Positions 17,072-27,189 are shown, counted from the stretch's first letter. The stretch is 64,000 bases of DNA from WVXT01 sp964403285 (GCA_964403285.1 CAYOFG010000006.1:3092-67091); one strand, 5' to 3'. Program-made: numbers and translations. The notes: generated from the sequence alone by a model not told the origin.

Positions 17072-19156
17072 ATGAAAAGGACGAAGATAAGGCATTACCT
17101 CTATCGGATACGGACTTTGCCACCGGGAAAAGTGGTAAGGATTATCCTGAAGAGGTTCCGTGATAAGATAGCTGGGTATTGGGATAGATTCTGGGTGAGG
17201 GTAAAGAGAAGTGAGATGTCAGATGAGAGATTGATAAGGGCAATGATTAAGACCCCCGCTACGCCGGCGAGGATAGAGGGTCTACTTGATTATTTTAGGA
17301 AAAGAGAGGAACCGAGATGTTTCATCAATTTCAGAAAGAAAGAAGAAATTGCGACAGTATTGAAAACAGATTATCCAGAAGTGGTTAGAAATATCGTTTC
17401 GCAGGCTGATAGAATTTGTGATGGGATTTTCAATGTCATGGGCAGTGGAGATAAAAGATTGGAGCCGATAGATTGGCATCTAGATTTTAAGTCGGGTTAT
17501 CGGTGGAATCCGAGAACTTATTATAAGGATATTAAATATCCGGTTGAGGTTTGGCAAGGAGCAGATATTAAAATTCCTTGGGAGATTTCTCGCTTCAATT
17601 ATTTGATTCACCTAGGTCAAGCTTACTGGATTACGGGTGATGAGAAATATACTCGAAAATTTGTTTCTTTGATTTCTGACTGGATAGGTAATAATCCCGT
17701 GAAACGGGGGTTGAATTGGAATTCAACTATTGAGGCGGGGATTCGGGTGGCGAATTGGATATTGGGGTGGTATTTCTTTAGAGATTCGCAAGTAATAACT
17801 TCCGAATTCTTGACAAAATTATTAAAAAGCCTCATCACCCATGGCAGGTTCATAAAATCTAATCTAGAGTATACTGAGGGTCTGACTTCGAATCATTATA
17901 TTTCCAATATTGTTGGACTTTTTTACCTTGGGCTATTTCTTGCCGAATTTAGGCAGGCAGAAGAGTGGTTAGGTTTTTCTAAGAGGGAACTCGAAAAAGA
18001 AATACAAAAGCAGGTTTATTCGGACGGAATGGATTTCGAGGCTTCAACCTGTTACCATCGCTTTGTTCTGGAACTTTTCTTTTATCCAGCCCTGTTGGCC
18101 AGACTGAACAAAATTGATTTTTCTTCAGATTATCTGTCAAGATTGAGAGAAATGTTCAATTTCATCCTCTACGCTTTAAAACCAAATGGAAAGATGCCAC
18201 AGATAGGTGACAACGATAGTGGAAGATTGTATAAATTTGAAACAGGCGAGATAGAGATTCTGGATATGAGATATCTGTTAAATTTAGGAGCCATATTTTT
18301 TGCTGAGCGAAAATATAAAACAAGAGAATTTGGACTTTGTCCAGAAGTGGTGTGGATTTTTGGCCTGGATGGGCTTAAGAGATGGCGTGAAATGCCCGAT
18401 AGAGCCATTGCCGATCTGGAAAGTAAGAGTTTCTCCGATGCAGAAATTTACATTATGCGCGCAGGAAACAGCTATTTAATTTTTTCTTCAGGACCGAATG
18501 GGCAAAATGGTAACGGGGGACATAGCCACAACGATAAGTTGTCCTTTGAAGGTTTTATTGGCGGGGAGCAAGTAGTTATTGACCCGGGCACCTATGTTTA
18601 TACTTCTTACCCCGAGTGGAGGGATAAATTTCGCTCCACCCGTTTTCACAATACTCTGATGATTGATGAAAAAGAACAGAATCGTTTCTTAACTCTTTTT
18701 TCAATGGTAGAAGAGGCTAAACCGAAAGTGATAAAATGGGAAACAAATGACAACTTTGATATATTTATCGGTGAGCATTACGGATATAGCAAGATGCCAG
18801 ATAAGATAATCCACCAGAGAGCGATTAAATTTTATAAAAAGGATGTCCGCTGGGAGTTTCAAGACAAAGTTTATAATTTAAATAACAGATTTTCAACCAA
18901 GCATCTAATTCAATGGTGCCTGATCCTCCATCCAGAAATTGAAATTGAGGATTCCCATACTTTAAGAACAAAGAAAGATAAGAAAATAAAAATAATCTTT
19001 GAAAACGGAATTTCAATCCACGAAGAGGATGCCTGGTACTCTCCGGAATATGGAGTTAAGATTCCTACTAGAAAGTTAACCTGGGAGATACTTACTGATA
19101 AGCCCATAAGTTTTAGATGGATTGTAGAATATGGAAAAGCTGGCGAAGAAGATTAA
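17072..19156 (+). CDS. Heparinase II/III family polysaccharide lyase-like protein
   Basis: A 694-residue protein. The N-terminal about 400 residues form the helical toroid of the family (NPRTYYKDIKYPVEVW, NWNSTIEAGIRVANW, GLTSNHYISN). The C-terminal beta-sandwich carries the signature GGHSHNDKLSFEGFIGG and DPGTYVYTSYPEW near residues 510-545. These enzymes cleave uronate-containing glycans, and relatives inside biosynthesis loci act on or trim the exported polymer. I place the start at ATG 17072; the frame is open 38 codons further up, but that part is translated palindromic repeat. No clear signal peptide is visible. Confidence 0.85.
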   Translation: MKRTKIRHYLYRIRTLPPGKVVRIILKRFRDKIAGYWDRFWVRVKRSEMSDERLIRAMIKTPATPARIEGLLDYFRKREEPRCFINFRKKEEIATVLKTDYPEVVRNIVSQADRICDGIFNVMGSGDKRLEPIDWHLDFKSGYRWNPRTYYKDIKYPVEVWQGADIKIPWEISRFNYLIHLGQAYWITGDEKYTRKFVSLISDWIGNNPVKRGLNWNSTIEAGIRVANWILGWYFFRDSQVITSEFLTKLLKSLITHGRFIKSNLEYTEGLTSNHYISNIVGLFYLGLFLAEFRQAEEWLGFSKRELEKEIQKQVYSDGMDFEASTCYHRFVLELFFYPALLARLNKIDFSSDYLSRLREMFNFILYALKPNGKMPQIGDNDSGRLYKFETGEIEILDMRYLLNLGAIFFAERKYKTREFGLCPEVVWIFGLDGLKRWREMPDRAIADLESKSFSDAEIYIMRAGNSYLIFSSGPNGQNGNGGHSHNDKLSFEGFIGGEQVVIDPGTYVYTSYPEWRDKFRSTRFHNTLMIDEKEQNRFLTLFSMVEEAKPKVIKWETNDNFDIFIGEHYGYSKMPDKIIHQRAIKFYKKDVRWEFQDKVYNLNNRFSTKHLIQWCLILHPEIEIEDSHTLRTKKDKKIKIIFENGISIHEEDAWYSPEYGVKIPTRKLTWEILTDKPISFRWIVEYGKAGEED

Positions 19157-20366
19157 TTTAGGATATATTTCTGATGCAGGATTTTATTCTAGAGCTTTTA
19201 ACTCTCAAGTTTTGAGCTTATTGAATGGGGTGAAGGACGAAGTGGGAAATATTAGTCTGGTTATTTTACAGCAGTCTCTCTTCCCATTTCTAAAAGTCAT
19301 AAACCCTGAAATTAAAAGGAATGAGGATAGAATAAGAAATCGATTCAAAACCGTGGAGGTTGTAGTTCAAACCCCCCGTATTTTGAGATGTCTAATGAAA
19401 ATAGAGTCACAGGTTTTAAGGAAAATTATCAATAATAATTTAGATAAAATTAATGTTCTTCATTGTCATGGCGAAGCCGGGGGTTATCTGGGATTATTAG
19501 CCAGGAAGGAGATAGGTAAAGATATTCCCCTAATCTCTGATTTACGTGGATTGGTATCTCAGGAATCTTTGCTTTGCGGCAAGGGAGCAGATTTCATAAG
19601 GAGCTTTCTTTTTAATTTTCGAGCGTATCAATTTCAAAAAATAGAAGAATATGTAATAAGAGAAAGCGACCTTATTTTGTGCGTTTCCTGGAAGTTTAAG
19701 GAGTATTTACAGGAGATGTATAAAGTAAATCCGGATAAGATAGCCGTCGTTCCCAGCTTAGTAGATAGTAGTTCGTTTTTCTTTAATCCTGAGGCACGAG
19801 CAAGGAAAAGACAGGAACTGGGTATTGAGAGGCGGATAGTTTTCGTCTATAGCGGAGGCGCTGTTAAATGGCAACTCCCAGAGGAAACGGTTGCATTTTT
19901 CAAAAATATAAAAGAGATGATTTCAGAAGCTTTCTTACTCTTTTTGACCAGTGATGTATCCCGCGCCAGGAAGTATTTTAAGGGAGTAGATGAAGGGGAT
20001 TATCTGCTAATTTCTGTGCCTTACAGGGAAATTTCAGCCTACCTAAATGCCGCAGATATAAGTATCCTTTTGAGAGAGAAGAACTTAGTTAACCGCGTTG
20101 CCTCGCCAATAAAGTTTGGCGAATATCTCTGCTGTGGACTACCCATAATTATGACTCCGGGAATAGGTGATACGGAAGAGATTATCGAAGAGTACGGGAT
20201 AGGAAAATTATTAGATTTAGAAGAGTTGAAGATAGATAAAAATGGACTGAATCAATTAATAAATAATGCAGAACGCGAGAAAATTGCCAAAATTGGCAAA
20301 AAGCTTTTTTCTGTTGAGAGTTATAAATCCAAAATAATTTCTTACTGGACTCAGGTTTTGACTTAA
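19131..20366 (+). CDS. GT4-like glycosyltransferase
   Basis: A 411-residue GT-B protein. It has an N-terminal domain with HCHGEAGGYLGLLAR and ISDLRGLVSQES, and a C-terminal domain with VYSGGAVKWQLPE and PIKFGEYLCCGLPIIMTPGIGD as the donor-binding segment. The ATG lies 26 bases inside the end of the heparinase-family gene, so the two are coupled. It probably adds a sugar to the growing repeat unit. The E-x7-E motif is less regular than in the other GT4 genes here, so the donor class is open. Confidence 0.75.
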   Translation: MEKLAKKINLGYISDAGFYSRAFNSQVLSLLNGVKDEVGNISLVILQQSLFPFLKVINPEIKRNEDRIRNRFKTVEVVVQTPRILRCLMKIESQVLRKIINNNLDKINVLHCHGEAGGYLGLLARKEIGKDIPLISDLRGLVSQESLLCGKGADFIRSFLFNFRAYQFQKIEEYVIRESDLILCVSWKFKEYLQEMYKVNPDKIAVVPSLVDSSSFFFNPEARARKRQELGIERRIVFVYSGGAVKWQLPEETVAFFKNIKEMISEAFLLFLTSDVSRARKYFKGVDEGDYLLISVPYREISAYLNAADISILLREKNLVNRVASPIKFGEYLCCGLPIIMTPGIGDTEEIIEEYGIGKLLDLEELKIDKNGLNQLINNAEREKIAKIGKKLFSVESYKSKIISYWTQVLT

Positions 20367-20419
20367 CACTTGGTTGAATAGCAAAGGAACAATAAAAGGG
20401 TATGAGGAAATTTTCTTAA

Positions 20420-21421
20420 ATGTATTACAAGGATAAGTTAAGAATATTGAAGTCGATCTTTGGTCCTGAAAAAAATGTGGTTTTGCAGCCGGGGTCTTTA
20501 ATAGTAGACAACAATAGATTTCCCATTGTTGATGACGTAATCATTCTCTCTTCCCCGGAAGAATACACGGAATATGTTAAAAATAAATTAGATCTGAAAG
20601 GCTCTGTAAAAGGCGAGAGTTCAAGTGACTTCTCCAGCGATATTCAATATTCCTTTGGCAATGAATGGAGAGAGTATTATGAGATTCTTCCTGAACACGA
20701 AAAGGAGTTCTATCAATATTTTGATATAGTTGATTTGGATCAGATGCGTGATTCCCGGGTGTGTGACCTGGGTTGCGGTAATGGAAGATGGAGTTATTTT
20801 TTAAGAAATAAGTGCAGGGAAATTATCCTTGTTGATTTTTCAAATGCCATATTCATAGCGAGAAAGAATTTATCCAGAGCAAATAACTGTCTTTTCTTTA
20901 TGTGCGATTTAAAAAAACTTCCATTTAAATATGATTTCGCTAACTTTATATTCAGTTTGGGAGTTTTGCATCATCTGCCTACTCCCTGTTTAGAAGAAGT
21001 CAGGAGGATTAAGAAATATGCGCCGACTTTGCTTATCTTTATTTACTATGCACTGGATAACAGGCCTTTATATTTCCGGCAGGTTTTAAAAATCATTACT
21101 ATTATACGGCGGCTCCTTTCAGAAATCAAAAACCGTTCTTTTAGGAAAATTATTTCTATCAGCGGTACTTATCTTATATACTTGCCGTTAGTTTATTTGG
21201 GCTGGTTGCTTAAACCTTTTAAATTGAGCAGTTATGTTCCGCTTTTTGATTTTTATCACTGTAAGAGTGCCAGACGGATTCAACAGGATGTTTATGACCG
21301 TTTTTTTACGAGCATTGAACAGAGGATATCGCGCGAGGAAATCCTGCAATTAAAAGATTCCTTTTCGGAAGTTATTATATCGGATAATTTTCCCTACTGG
21401 CATTTTGTGTGTAAGCGGTAA
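20420..21421 (+). CDS. Class I SAM-dependent methyltransferase
   Basis: A 333-residue protein with motif I VCDLGCGNGRWSYFL near residues 114-128, ILVDFSNAI at strand 2 and FSLGVLHHLPTP as motif II. The about 110-residue N-terminal region has a folded look (VVLQPGSLIVDNNRFPIVDDV), similar to the Trm112-like or substrate-recognition part in front of some glycan methyltransferases, but without cysteines. The C-terminal part has hydrophobic segments (YLIYLPLVYLGWLL) that could bind membranes. The acceptor is unknown. Confidence 0.75.
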   Translation: MYYKDKLRILKSIFGPEKNVVLQPGSLIVDNNRFPIVDDVIILSSPEEYTEYVKNKLDLKGSVKGESSSDFSSDIQYSFGNEWREYYEILPEHEKEFYQYFDIVDLDQMRDSRVCDLGCGNGRWSYFLRNKCREIILVDFSNAIFIARKNLSRANNCLFFMCDLKKLPFKYDFANFIFSLGVLHHLPTPCLEEVRRIKKYAPTLLIFIYYALDNRPLYFRQVLKIITIIRRLLSEIKNRSFRKIISISGTYLIYLPLVYLGWLLKPFKLSSYVPLFDFYHCKSARRIQQDVYDRFFTSIEQRISREEILQLKDSFSEVIISDNFPYWHFVCKR

Positions 21422-21466
21422 TGGGGATTTGGCTGGTAAAGAATTATAGGTGAGGAGTAAAGCGAA

Positions 21467-23398
21467 ATGTGTGGGATTTGTGGAATTTTGAATTTTGCTA
21501 AGGATGGACATATTGATAAAGAAATATTGCATAGAATGTGTAATGTCTTAGAACATCGTGGGCCAGATGACGAAGGATATTTCATAGGGACAAGCGATGA
21601 TGGACAACCGGCAGGGATAGGTTTAGGAATAAGGAGACTATCGATTATCGACCTTGAGACAGGACATCAGCCGATACATAATGAAGATGGAAAAATCTGG
21701 ATTGTTTACAATGGAGAGATTTATAACTTCCCGGAGTTGAGAGCGGAAACAGAAAGAAGGGGGCATCAATATTATACTAAGAGTGATACGGAGGCAATCG
21801 TCCATCTTTATGAAGATTATGGTGCAGAATGTGTTAAATATCTCAGAGGAATGTTCGCTTTTGGGTTATGGGATGGGCGTAAAGAACTGCTTCTTTTAGC
21901 TCGAGATAGACTGGGTCAAAAACCTCTGGTATACACAGTTCAGCAAGGTAATTTGATTTTTGCTTCAGAAATAAAATCTATTCTGGAATATCCAGATTTG
22001 GAACGCCAGGTAAATATGGATGCATTACATTATTATCTAACATACCAGTTTGTCCCTAGCCCGTTTACAATGTTTGAGGGAATTAAGAAACTGCCTCCAG
22101 CAAATATACTGCTCTGTGACCGAAAAGGAAATATTAAACTTGAGCAATATTGGAAACTGAATTATAATAATAAATTGCAACTTGATGAGAAAGAGTATTC
22201 CCATAGGATTCTGGATTTACTTAAAGAATCTACCAAAATGAGATTGATTAGCGATGTTCCCTTAGGAGCGTTCTTGTCCGGAGGGTTAGATTCTTCCGCA
22301 GTTGTGGGAGTGATGAGTCAATTAGTAGATAAGCCAGTTAAGACTTTTTCTGTTGGCTTTGAAGAGAAATCATTTACTGAATTGAAATACGCTCGCCTTG
22401 TTGCTGATTATTTCCATACTGAGCATTTTGAATTTATGGTTAAACCTAATGTTATTGATATTCTTCCTCGATTAATATGGCATTATAATGAGCCATTTGC
22501 CGACCCATCGGCTATTCCCACATATTATATTGCCCGGGAAACCGCGAGATATGTAAAAGTTGCTCTGAATGGAGATGGAGGGGATGAAAATTTTGCTGGC
22601 TATGATAGATACAGAGCAAACAAACTATCAACCTATTATACAAAATTACCTAAATTTATAAGGGAAGTGATAGTTAAAGGTCTAATAAGGAATCTTCCCG
22701 AATCCACGAAGAGAAAAGATTTAATAAAGAGATTAAAGCAATTTGTCCAGGCGTCATCCCTTTCTCCTGAGAGACGCAATGTTAAATGGCATTCTTTTTT
22801 TGATGACCCTGAGAAACAGAACCTTTACAGTAAAGAAATGCAAGATAAGTTCAGGGATTTTGACACTTTTAGTTATATGACCGATATTACTAACCAGAGT
22901 GATGGCGAAGATTTTCTGGATAAGATTTTATATACTGATATAATGACCTATTTGCCTGAAAACTTACTGGTAAAGATGGACATAGCCACAATGGCAAATT
23001 CACTTGAGGCGCGCTCGCCATTTTTGGACCATAAACTTATTGAATTTACTGCTCAAATACCCGCTCACTTAAAATTAAGAGGATTTACCAGCAAATATAT
23101 TTTAAAGAAAGCGCTAAGGAAGCTACTTCCCAGAGAGATACTCCACAGAGATAAGATGGGTTTTGGTCTACCGATTGGTGAATGGTTCCGTCAAGAATTG
23201 AAAAGTTATGTCCAGGGAGTCCTTTTGGACAAAAAATGTACAGATAGAGGATATTTCAACAGGGAAACTGTTCAACGGTTATTGGATGAACATATTTTGG
23301 GAAGAGTTGATCATGGATATAGGCTATGGATACTTTTGAACCTTGAGCTCTGGCATCAAATGTTTATCGATGGCGATTTGAAACCTTGCACAGATTGA
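21467..23398 (+). CDS. asnB: Glutamine-hydrolysing asparagine synthetase-type amidotransferase (second copy)
   Basis: The 643-residue protein begins MCGICGILNF with Cys2 as glutaminase nucleophile, RGPDDEGYF near 32, YNGEIYNF near 82, and the ATP loop SGGLDSSA near 275. It is clearly related to the copy at 2000 but diverged. A TIGR04076-like protein and a nucleotide-sugar dehydrogenase follow. This fits an amidation step on the uronic acid made by that dehydrogenase, which is an inference. The last residues (KPCTD) are encoded by an arm of a palindromic repeat that also contains the stop codon. Confidence 0.88.
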   Translation: MCGICGILNFAKDGHIDKEILHRMCNVLEHRGPDDEGYFIGTSDDGQPAGIGLGIRRLSIIDLETGHQPIHNEDGKIWIVYNGEIYNFPELRAETERRGHQYYTKSDTEAIVHLYEDYGAECVKYLRGMFAFGLWDGRKELLLLARDRLGQKPLVYTVQQGNLIFASEIKSILEYPDLERQVNMDALHYYLTYQFVPSPFTMFEGIKKLPPANILLCDRKGNIKLEQYWKLNYNNKLQLDEKEYSHRILDLLKESTKMRLISDVPLGAFLSGGLDSSAVVGVMSQLVDKPVKTFSVGFEEKSFTELKYARLVADYFHTEHFEFMVKPNVIDILPRLIWHYNEPFADPSAIPTYYIARETARYVKVALNGDGGDENFAGYDRYRANKLSTYYTKLPKFIREVIVKGLIRNLPESTKRKDLIKRLKQFVQASSLSPERRNVKWHSFFDDPEKQNLYSKEMQDKFRDFDTFSYMTDITNQSDGEDFLDKILYTDIMTYLPENLLVKMDIATMANSLEARSPFLDHKLIEFTAQIPAHLKLRGFTSKYILKKALRKLLPREILHRDKMGFGLPIGEWFRQELKSYVQGVLLDKKCTDRGYFNRETVQRLLDEHILGRVDHGYRLWILLNLELWHQMFIDGDLKPCTD

Positions 23399-23425
23399 AT
23401 CTGTGCCTATCCCGACGAATCGGGA
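23388..23425. repeat. Palindromic repeat pair at the asnB stop
   Basis: Two adjacent hairpins: GCACAGATT/AATCTGTGC (23388-23406), whose loop holds the asnB TGA at 23396-23398, and TCCCGA-CGAA-TCGGGA (23410-23425). The TGTGCCTA word matches the repeat at 16998. Confidence 0.75.
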
Positions 23426-23453
23426 CGAGGAGGAAGATATCAACAGGAAGCTG

Positions 23454-23738
23454 GTGGTGAAAGTAGTAAACATTGAGGGGAAATGTCCTGTGTATAAGGT
23501 GGGAGAGAAGATTGTTCTGGATGAAGGATACCGGGTAAATCTTGAGCAATCAGACAATATCTGTATGCATTCTCTGGCTTCTATCATGCCCTATTATGTA
23601 GCTTTATATAATGGTGTTATTCCAAAAAATTTGGGGTTAGCAAATAAGGAGGGCAAAGCCTGTGTTCATTGTCTTGACCCCTGTGAGTTGACCGGTGGTG
23701 GAACGGTCACATTTGAGATTATAATAGAAGGAGACTAA
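23454..23738 (+). CDS. TIGR04076 family protein
   Basis: A small protein of about 94 residues with GKCPVYKVGEK near the N-terminus, ICMHSLASIMPYYVALYNGV in the middle, and CVHCLDPCELTGGGTVTFEI at the end. This pattern (early Cys-Pro, central CMH, late cysteines) matches the uncharacterised TIGR04076 family as I know it. Function is unknown; the conserved cysteines suggest metal or cluster binding. The start is uncertain: GTG 23454 or 23457 after a GAGGAGGAAG stretch is preferred to GTG 23403, which lies inside the repeat. The dehydrogenase follows after one base. Confidence 0.6.
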   Translation: MVKVVNIEGKCPVYKVGEKIVLDEGYRVNLEQSDNICMHSLASIMPYYVALYNGVIPKNLGLANKEGKACVHCLDPCELTGGGTVTFEIIIEGD

Positions 23739-23739
23739 A

Positions 23740-25047
23740 ATGAGTAAAAAAGAAGAGACTCAAAAGCTTTTAGAGAAGAAAATCATCCAGCATAAGGCAA
23801 AGATTGGGATTATCGGCTTAGGGTATGTAGGATTGCCACTGGCAGTGGAATTTAGTAAAGCGGGATTTGATGTTACCGGAATTGAAATCGAAAAGGATAA
23901 AGTGAGAATGGTTAATCGAGGAGAATCCTATATTCAAGATGTCCAGCGGGATGAGTTAAGAGATTTAGTAAAAAATAATAGATTAAAAGCAACTGGAAAC
24001 TTCTCAGTTTTGAAAGAGATGGATGCCGTAAGTATATGCGTGCCTACGCCTTTAAGCAAGACTAAGGATCCTGATATTTCCTATATTACGGCTGCAGTAG
24101 AGGAAATAGCAAAAAACCTGCACCAAGGACAATTGATTGTGTTAGAAAGCACCACTTACCCCGGGACAACAAGAGAAATTATCCTGCCAAAATTAGCAAG
24201 CAAAAAATTTCGCGAGGGAAAGGACTTCTATCTGGCTTTTTCACCAGAGCGGACCGATCCGGGCAATAAGATTTACACCATAAGAAATACACCAAAAATT
24301 GTAGGTGGAATCACAAAGAAATGTACCAGTATTGCTGTTACTCTCTACGAACAGATAATCGATGAGGTGGTTCCTGTCTCCACGACGGAATCGGCGGAGA
24401 TGGTAAAACTTCTGGAGAATACCTTTCGCATCGTTAACGTGGGACTGATTAATGAGATTGCCCTCATCTGCGATAGGTTGAAATTGGATGCCTGGGAGGT
24501 GATAGACGCAGCGGCGACAAAGCCATTCGGTTTTATGCCGTTCTACCCGGGCCCTGGTTTAGGAGGCCACTGCGTGCCTATAGATCCTCACTATCTTTCC
24601 TGGAAACTGAAAGCTTTAAACTTTTATGCCCGTTTTATTGAGTTGGCTGGTGAGATAAATATTAAAATGCCAGAGTTTCTGGTTAGTAAAATCGACGGTG
24701 CACTAAATGAAAGAGAAAAAAGTATAAAGGGGTCTAAAATCTTAATCTTAGGGGTAGCCTACAAGAGTAATGTTTCGGACGCCCGGGAATCTCCAGCACT
24801 GGATGTTATAAGGCTTCTCAAAGAAAGAGGAGGAAAGGTCGTATATAACGACCCTTATGTGCCTCAAGTGGAGGGACTGAAATCGATTCCCGTGACGGAA
24901 AGTGCCTTAAGAAATGCTGATTGCGTGGTAATCACCACTGCCCACAGCAACTATGATTATAAAGAGATTGTAGCGAAGGCAAGGCTCATTATAGATTCCA
25001 GAAATGCAACCAAAGGAATAAGAAATAAAAAGATAGTAAAACTGTGA
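23740..25047 (+). CDS. UDP-sugar 6-dehydrogenase (WbpA/WbpO-like)
   Basis: A 435-residue nucleotide-sugar dehydrogenase. The NAD-binding GLGYVGLPLAVEF lies near residues 27-39, ESTTYPGTT near 130, and the catalytic cysteine in GPGLGGHCVPIDP near 270. The third domain has GVAYKSNVSDARESPA. It oxidises C6 of a UDP-sugar to the uronate with two NAD+. The GHCVPIDPhYLSWK type is commonest in UDP-N-acetylhexosamine dehydrogenases, which favours an aminouronate product. A WbpP-like epimerase follows immediately, the usual pairing for making UDP-GalNAcA. Confidence 0.87.
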   Translation: MSKKEETQKLLEKKIIQHKAKIGIIGLGYVGLPLAVEFSKAGFDVTGIEIEKDKVRMVNRGESYIQDVQRDELRDLVKNNRLKATGNFSVLKEMDAVSICVPTPLSKTKDPDISYITAAVEEIAKNLHQGQLIVLESTTYPGTTREIILPKLASKKFREGKDFYLAFSPERTDPGNKIYTIRNTPKIVGGITKKCTSIAVTLYEQIIDEVVPVSTTESAEMVKLLENTFRIVNVGLINEIALICDRLKLDAWEVIDAAATKPFGFMPFYPGPGLGGHCVPIDPHYLSWKLKALNFYARFIELAGEINIKMPEFLVSKIDGALNEREKSIKGSKILILGVAYKSNVSDARESPALDVIRLLKERGGKVVYNDPYVPQVEGLKSIPVTESALRNADCVVITTAHSNYDYKEIVAKARLIIDSRNATKGIRNKKIVKL

Positions 25048-25074
25048 GAAGCAACAAAGGAAGAGGAGGGAAGG

Positions 25075-26013
25075 TTGGCATTATATTTAGTGACGGGCGG
25101 GGCTGGTTTTATTGGCTCAAATATTTGTCAACAACTGCTCAAAAGGGGAGAGAGCGTCCGAATACTGGATGATTTCTCTACTGGTAAGAGAGAAAATATT
25201 GTCGGGTTTAAAGATAGTGTCGAGCTCATTGAAGGAGACCTCAGGGATTGGGAAATAGTCAAAAGAGCAATGTCGGGAGTCGATTTTGTCCTCCATCAGG
25301 GAGCTTTACCTTCTGTAGAGAGGTCAATAAAAGATCCTCTCATCACTACTAAGGTTAACATCCTGGGGACATTGAATGTCCTGTTAGCGGCGCGCGAGGC
25401 GAAAGTTAAAAGAGTGGTTTATGCATCTTCCTCCTCGGTTTACGGAGATACTCCCACTTTACCTAAGAAAGAAGCAATGAAAGCTAATCCTCAGTCTCCC
25501 TATGCGGTCACCAAGTTGATTGGAGAAGAGTATTGTCGAATATACTATTCTATTTATGGACTGGAGACAATCTGTCTGCGTTACTTTAATGTTTTTGGTC
25601 CCAGGCAGGATCCCGGTTCGCAATATGCAGCAGTCATTCCCAAATTCATCACTCTTATGTTGAAAGGCAAATCGCCACCCATCTATGGCGATGGTGAGCA
25701 GTCGAGAGACTTTACTTTCATTGATAATGTAGTAGAAGCCAATTTGCGAGCGTGCAAAGCAAAGGCAGCACCAGGAGAAGTGCTCAATATTGCTTGTGGT
25801 AAGAGAATCACTATAAATGGACTGGTAGAGAGGCTGAATAAGATTCTCCAGACCAGAATAGAGCCTACTTATGAGAATCCAAAAAAGGGTGATGTAAGAC
25901 ATTCTTTGGCAGATATCTCTCAGGCTCGTAAGACTCTCCATTATTCACCGGAGATTCGGTTTGAAGAGGGTTTAGAAAAGACCGTGCAGTGGTTTAGAAA
26001 GATTGTGGAGTAG
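25075..26013 (+). CDS. NAD-dependent UDP-sugar 4-epimerase (WbpP-like)
   Basis: A 312-residue extended SDR with TGGAGFIGS near residues 7-15, ASSSSVYGDTP near 122, the catalytic YAVTK near 146, and RYFNVFGPRQDPGS near 173. Start TTG 25075 follows GGAGGGAAGG. Motif content resembles UDP-GlcNAc/UDP-GlcNAcA 4-epimerases. Partnership with the upstream dehydrogenase supports a UDP-aminouronate epimerase role. The TAG stop (26011-26013) is part of the GGAGTAG arm of the adjacent repeat. Confidence 0.85.
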   Translation: MALYLVTGGAGFIGSNICQQLLKRGESVRILDDFSTGKRENIVGFKDSVELIEGDLRDWEIVKRAMSGVDFVLHQGALPSVERSIKDPLITTKVNILGTLNVLLAAREAKVKRVVYASSSSVYGDTPTLPKKEAMKANPQSPYAVTKLIGEEYCRIYYSIYGLETICLRYFNVFGPRQDPGSQYAAVIPKFITLMLKGKSPPIYGDGEQSRDFTFIDNVVEANLRACKAKAAPGEVLNIACGKRITINGLVERLNKILQTRIEPTYENPKKGDVRHSLADISQARKTLHYSPEIRFEEGLEKTVQWFRKIVE

Positions 26014-26154
26014 TCCCGATGAATCGGGACGTTATCATTGCGAAACAAGTTTCGCTACTCCAAAAACTCTGGAGTGCCCCGATGAAATCGAGGGGCCTTT
26101 CCTCCCTTTCGGGAGGACTCCAAAGACTCTGGAGTCCCCCGATGAAATCGGGGG
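26007..26154. repeat. Nested palindromic cluster, GGAGTAG/CTACTCC family
   Basis: Outer arms GGAGTAG (26007-26013) and CTACTCC (26055-26061) enclose two separate hairpins, GTCCCGAT/ATCGGGAC (26013-26030) and GCGAAAC/GTTTCGC (26040-26055). Two further GGAGT...ACTCC-type units with CCCCGATGAAATCG hairpins follow to 26154. Confidence 0.85.
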
Positions 26155-26164
26155 AAAGGGGAAA

Positions 26165-27187
26165 ATGAGTATTAAATTAATAATTGGTGTTGCAATAGTT
26201 ATCATCTTTGTTATATTATACTTTTTGGTAAGAGGGCTTTTGCTCTTACTTGCCCGAAAAAGAAAGTATAGAGAAGTGGAAGATAGGATAAAGAAAAGGA
26301 TAAAACCTCTTTCTAAAGAGAAAGAAGGCGAGAAAAGATATTCCCTTTCTGAATATGAAGAATGTATCAGGAGGACCAAGGATAAGGATGTAAAAGCCTG
26401 GGGCCGGTGGTTCCTGGCTCAATTTTACCATAATAATCCCCATCGCCAGAAAGATTACCTGGATAAAGCAATTGAGTGCTATACGTATATAATGAAGGAA
26501 TTTCTGGATTATCCATTTCACGAAGAGAGTCTATTCCGCCTGGGAAATCTTCTGTTCTTTGAGAAGGTGGACCATAAGAAAGTCTGCTACGTATATCAAG
26601 AATTGCTGGAAAAATATCCCCAATCTAAATGGGTGACCATTGCCAAGGAAAGGGTGGATCTTATTAAGAATAATCTTAACTACCCTCGTGCATTAAATAA
26701 TTACATTCTGGCAGAGAAATATTTTGAACGAGGCAATTATGAAAAGTCCATCCAGAGTCTGCTCGATATTATTGAAAAATATCCCAAATCAGGACTGGCG
26801 AGCGAAGCTTTATATTTTTTAGGTGACATTTATCAATTTAAACTTAAAAATTACAATAAGGCAATGGATGAATATCAGAATCTTATCCAGGATTTTCCTC
26901 AGAATAGATTTGTGGCCAATGCCCAATTTAAGATTGCCGAATGTTGTCGTAAGCTGGAAGAATGGCAAGAGGCAATTAAAGCCTATAGAAAATTCATAAA
27001 AGATTGCAGTCAATATGGCTATTCCGATTACGCACAATTCTATATAGGGCAGTGCTATGAGAAATTGAAAGATTGGGAAAAGGCAAAGGATGCGTACAGT
27101 TTAATTTCTACCAATTATCCCGAAAGCATATGGACTGATGTTGCCCGTAACAGGATTAGATATTTGAACAAATACCCAGGAGGTTGA
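26165..27187 (+). CDS. Membrane-anchored tetratricopeptide-repeat protein
   Basis: A 340-residue protein. Residues 4-26 (IKLIIGVAIVIIFVILYFLV) form a single N-terminal membrane anchor, followed by a highly charged linker. From about residue 90 on there are five to seven TPR-like repeats of the YfiO/YbgF type, with recurring Y-x-x-hydrophobic-x-x-x-YP-(Q/K/E)-S. I chose ATG 26165, after a GGGGAAA stretch; the frame is open 54 codons upstream, but only through repeats. Such proteins scaffold envelope complexes. The gene is coupled to the WecA-like gene, so a role in glycan assembly is plausible but not shown. Confidence 0.75.
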   Translation: MSIKLIIGVAIVIIFVILYFLVRGLLLLLARKRKYREVEDRIKKRIKPLSKEKEGEKRYSLSEYEECIRRTKDKDVKAWGRWFLAQFYHNNPHRQKDYLDKAIECYTYIMKEFLDYPFHEESLFRLGNLLFFEKVDHKKVCYVYQELLEKYPQSKWVTIAKERVDLIKNNLNYPRALNNYILAEKYFERGNYEKSIQSLLDIIEKYPKSGLASEALYFLGDIYQFKLKNYNKAMDEYQNLIQDFPQNRFVANAQFKIAECCRKLEEWQEAIKAYRKFIKDCSQYGYSDYAQFYIGQCYEKLKDWEKAKDAYSLISTNYPESIWTDVARNRIRYLNKYPGG

Positions 27188-27189
27188 CT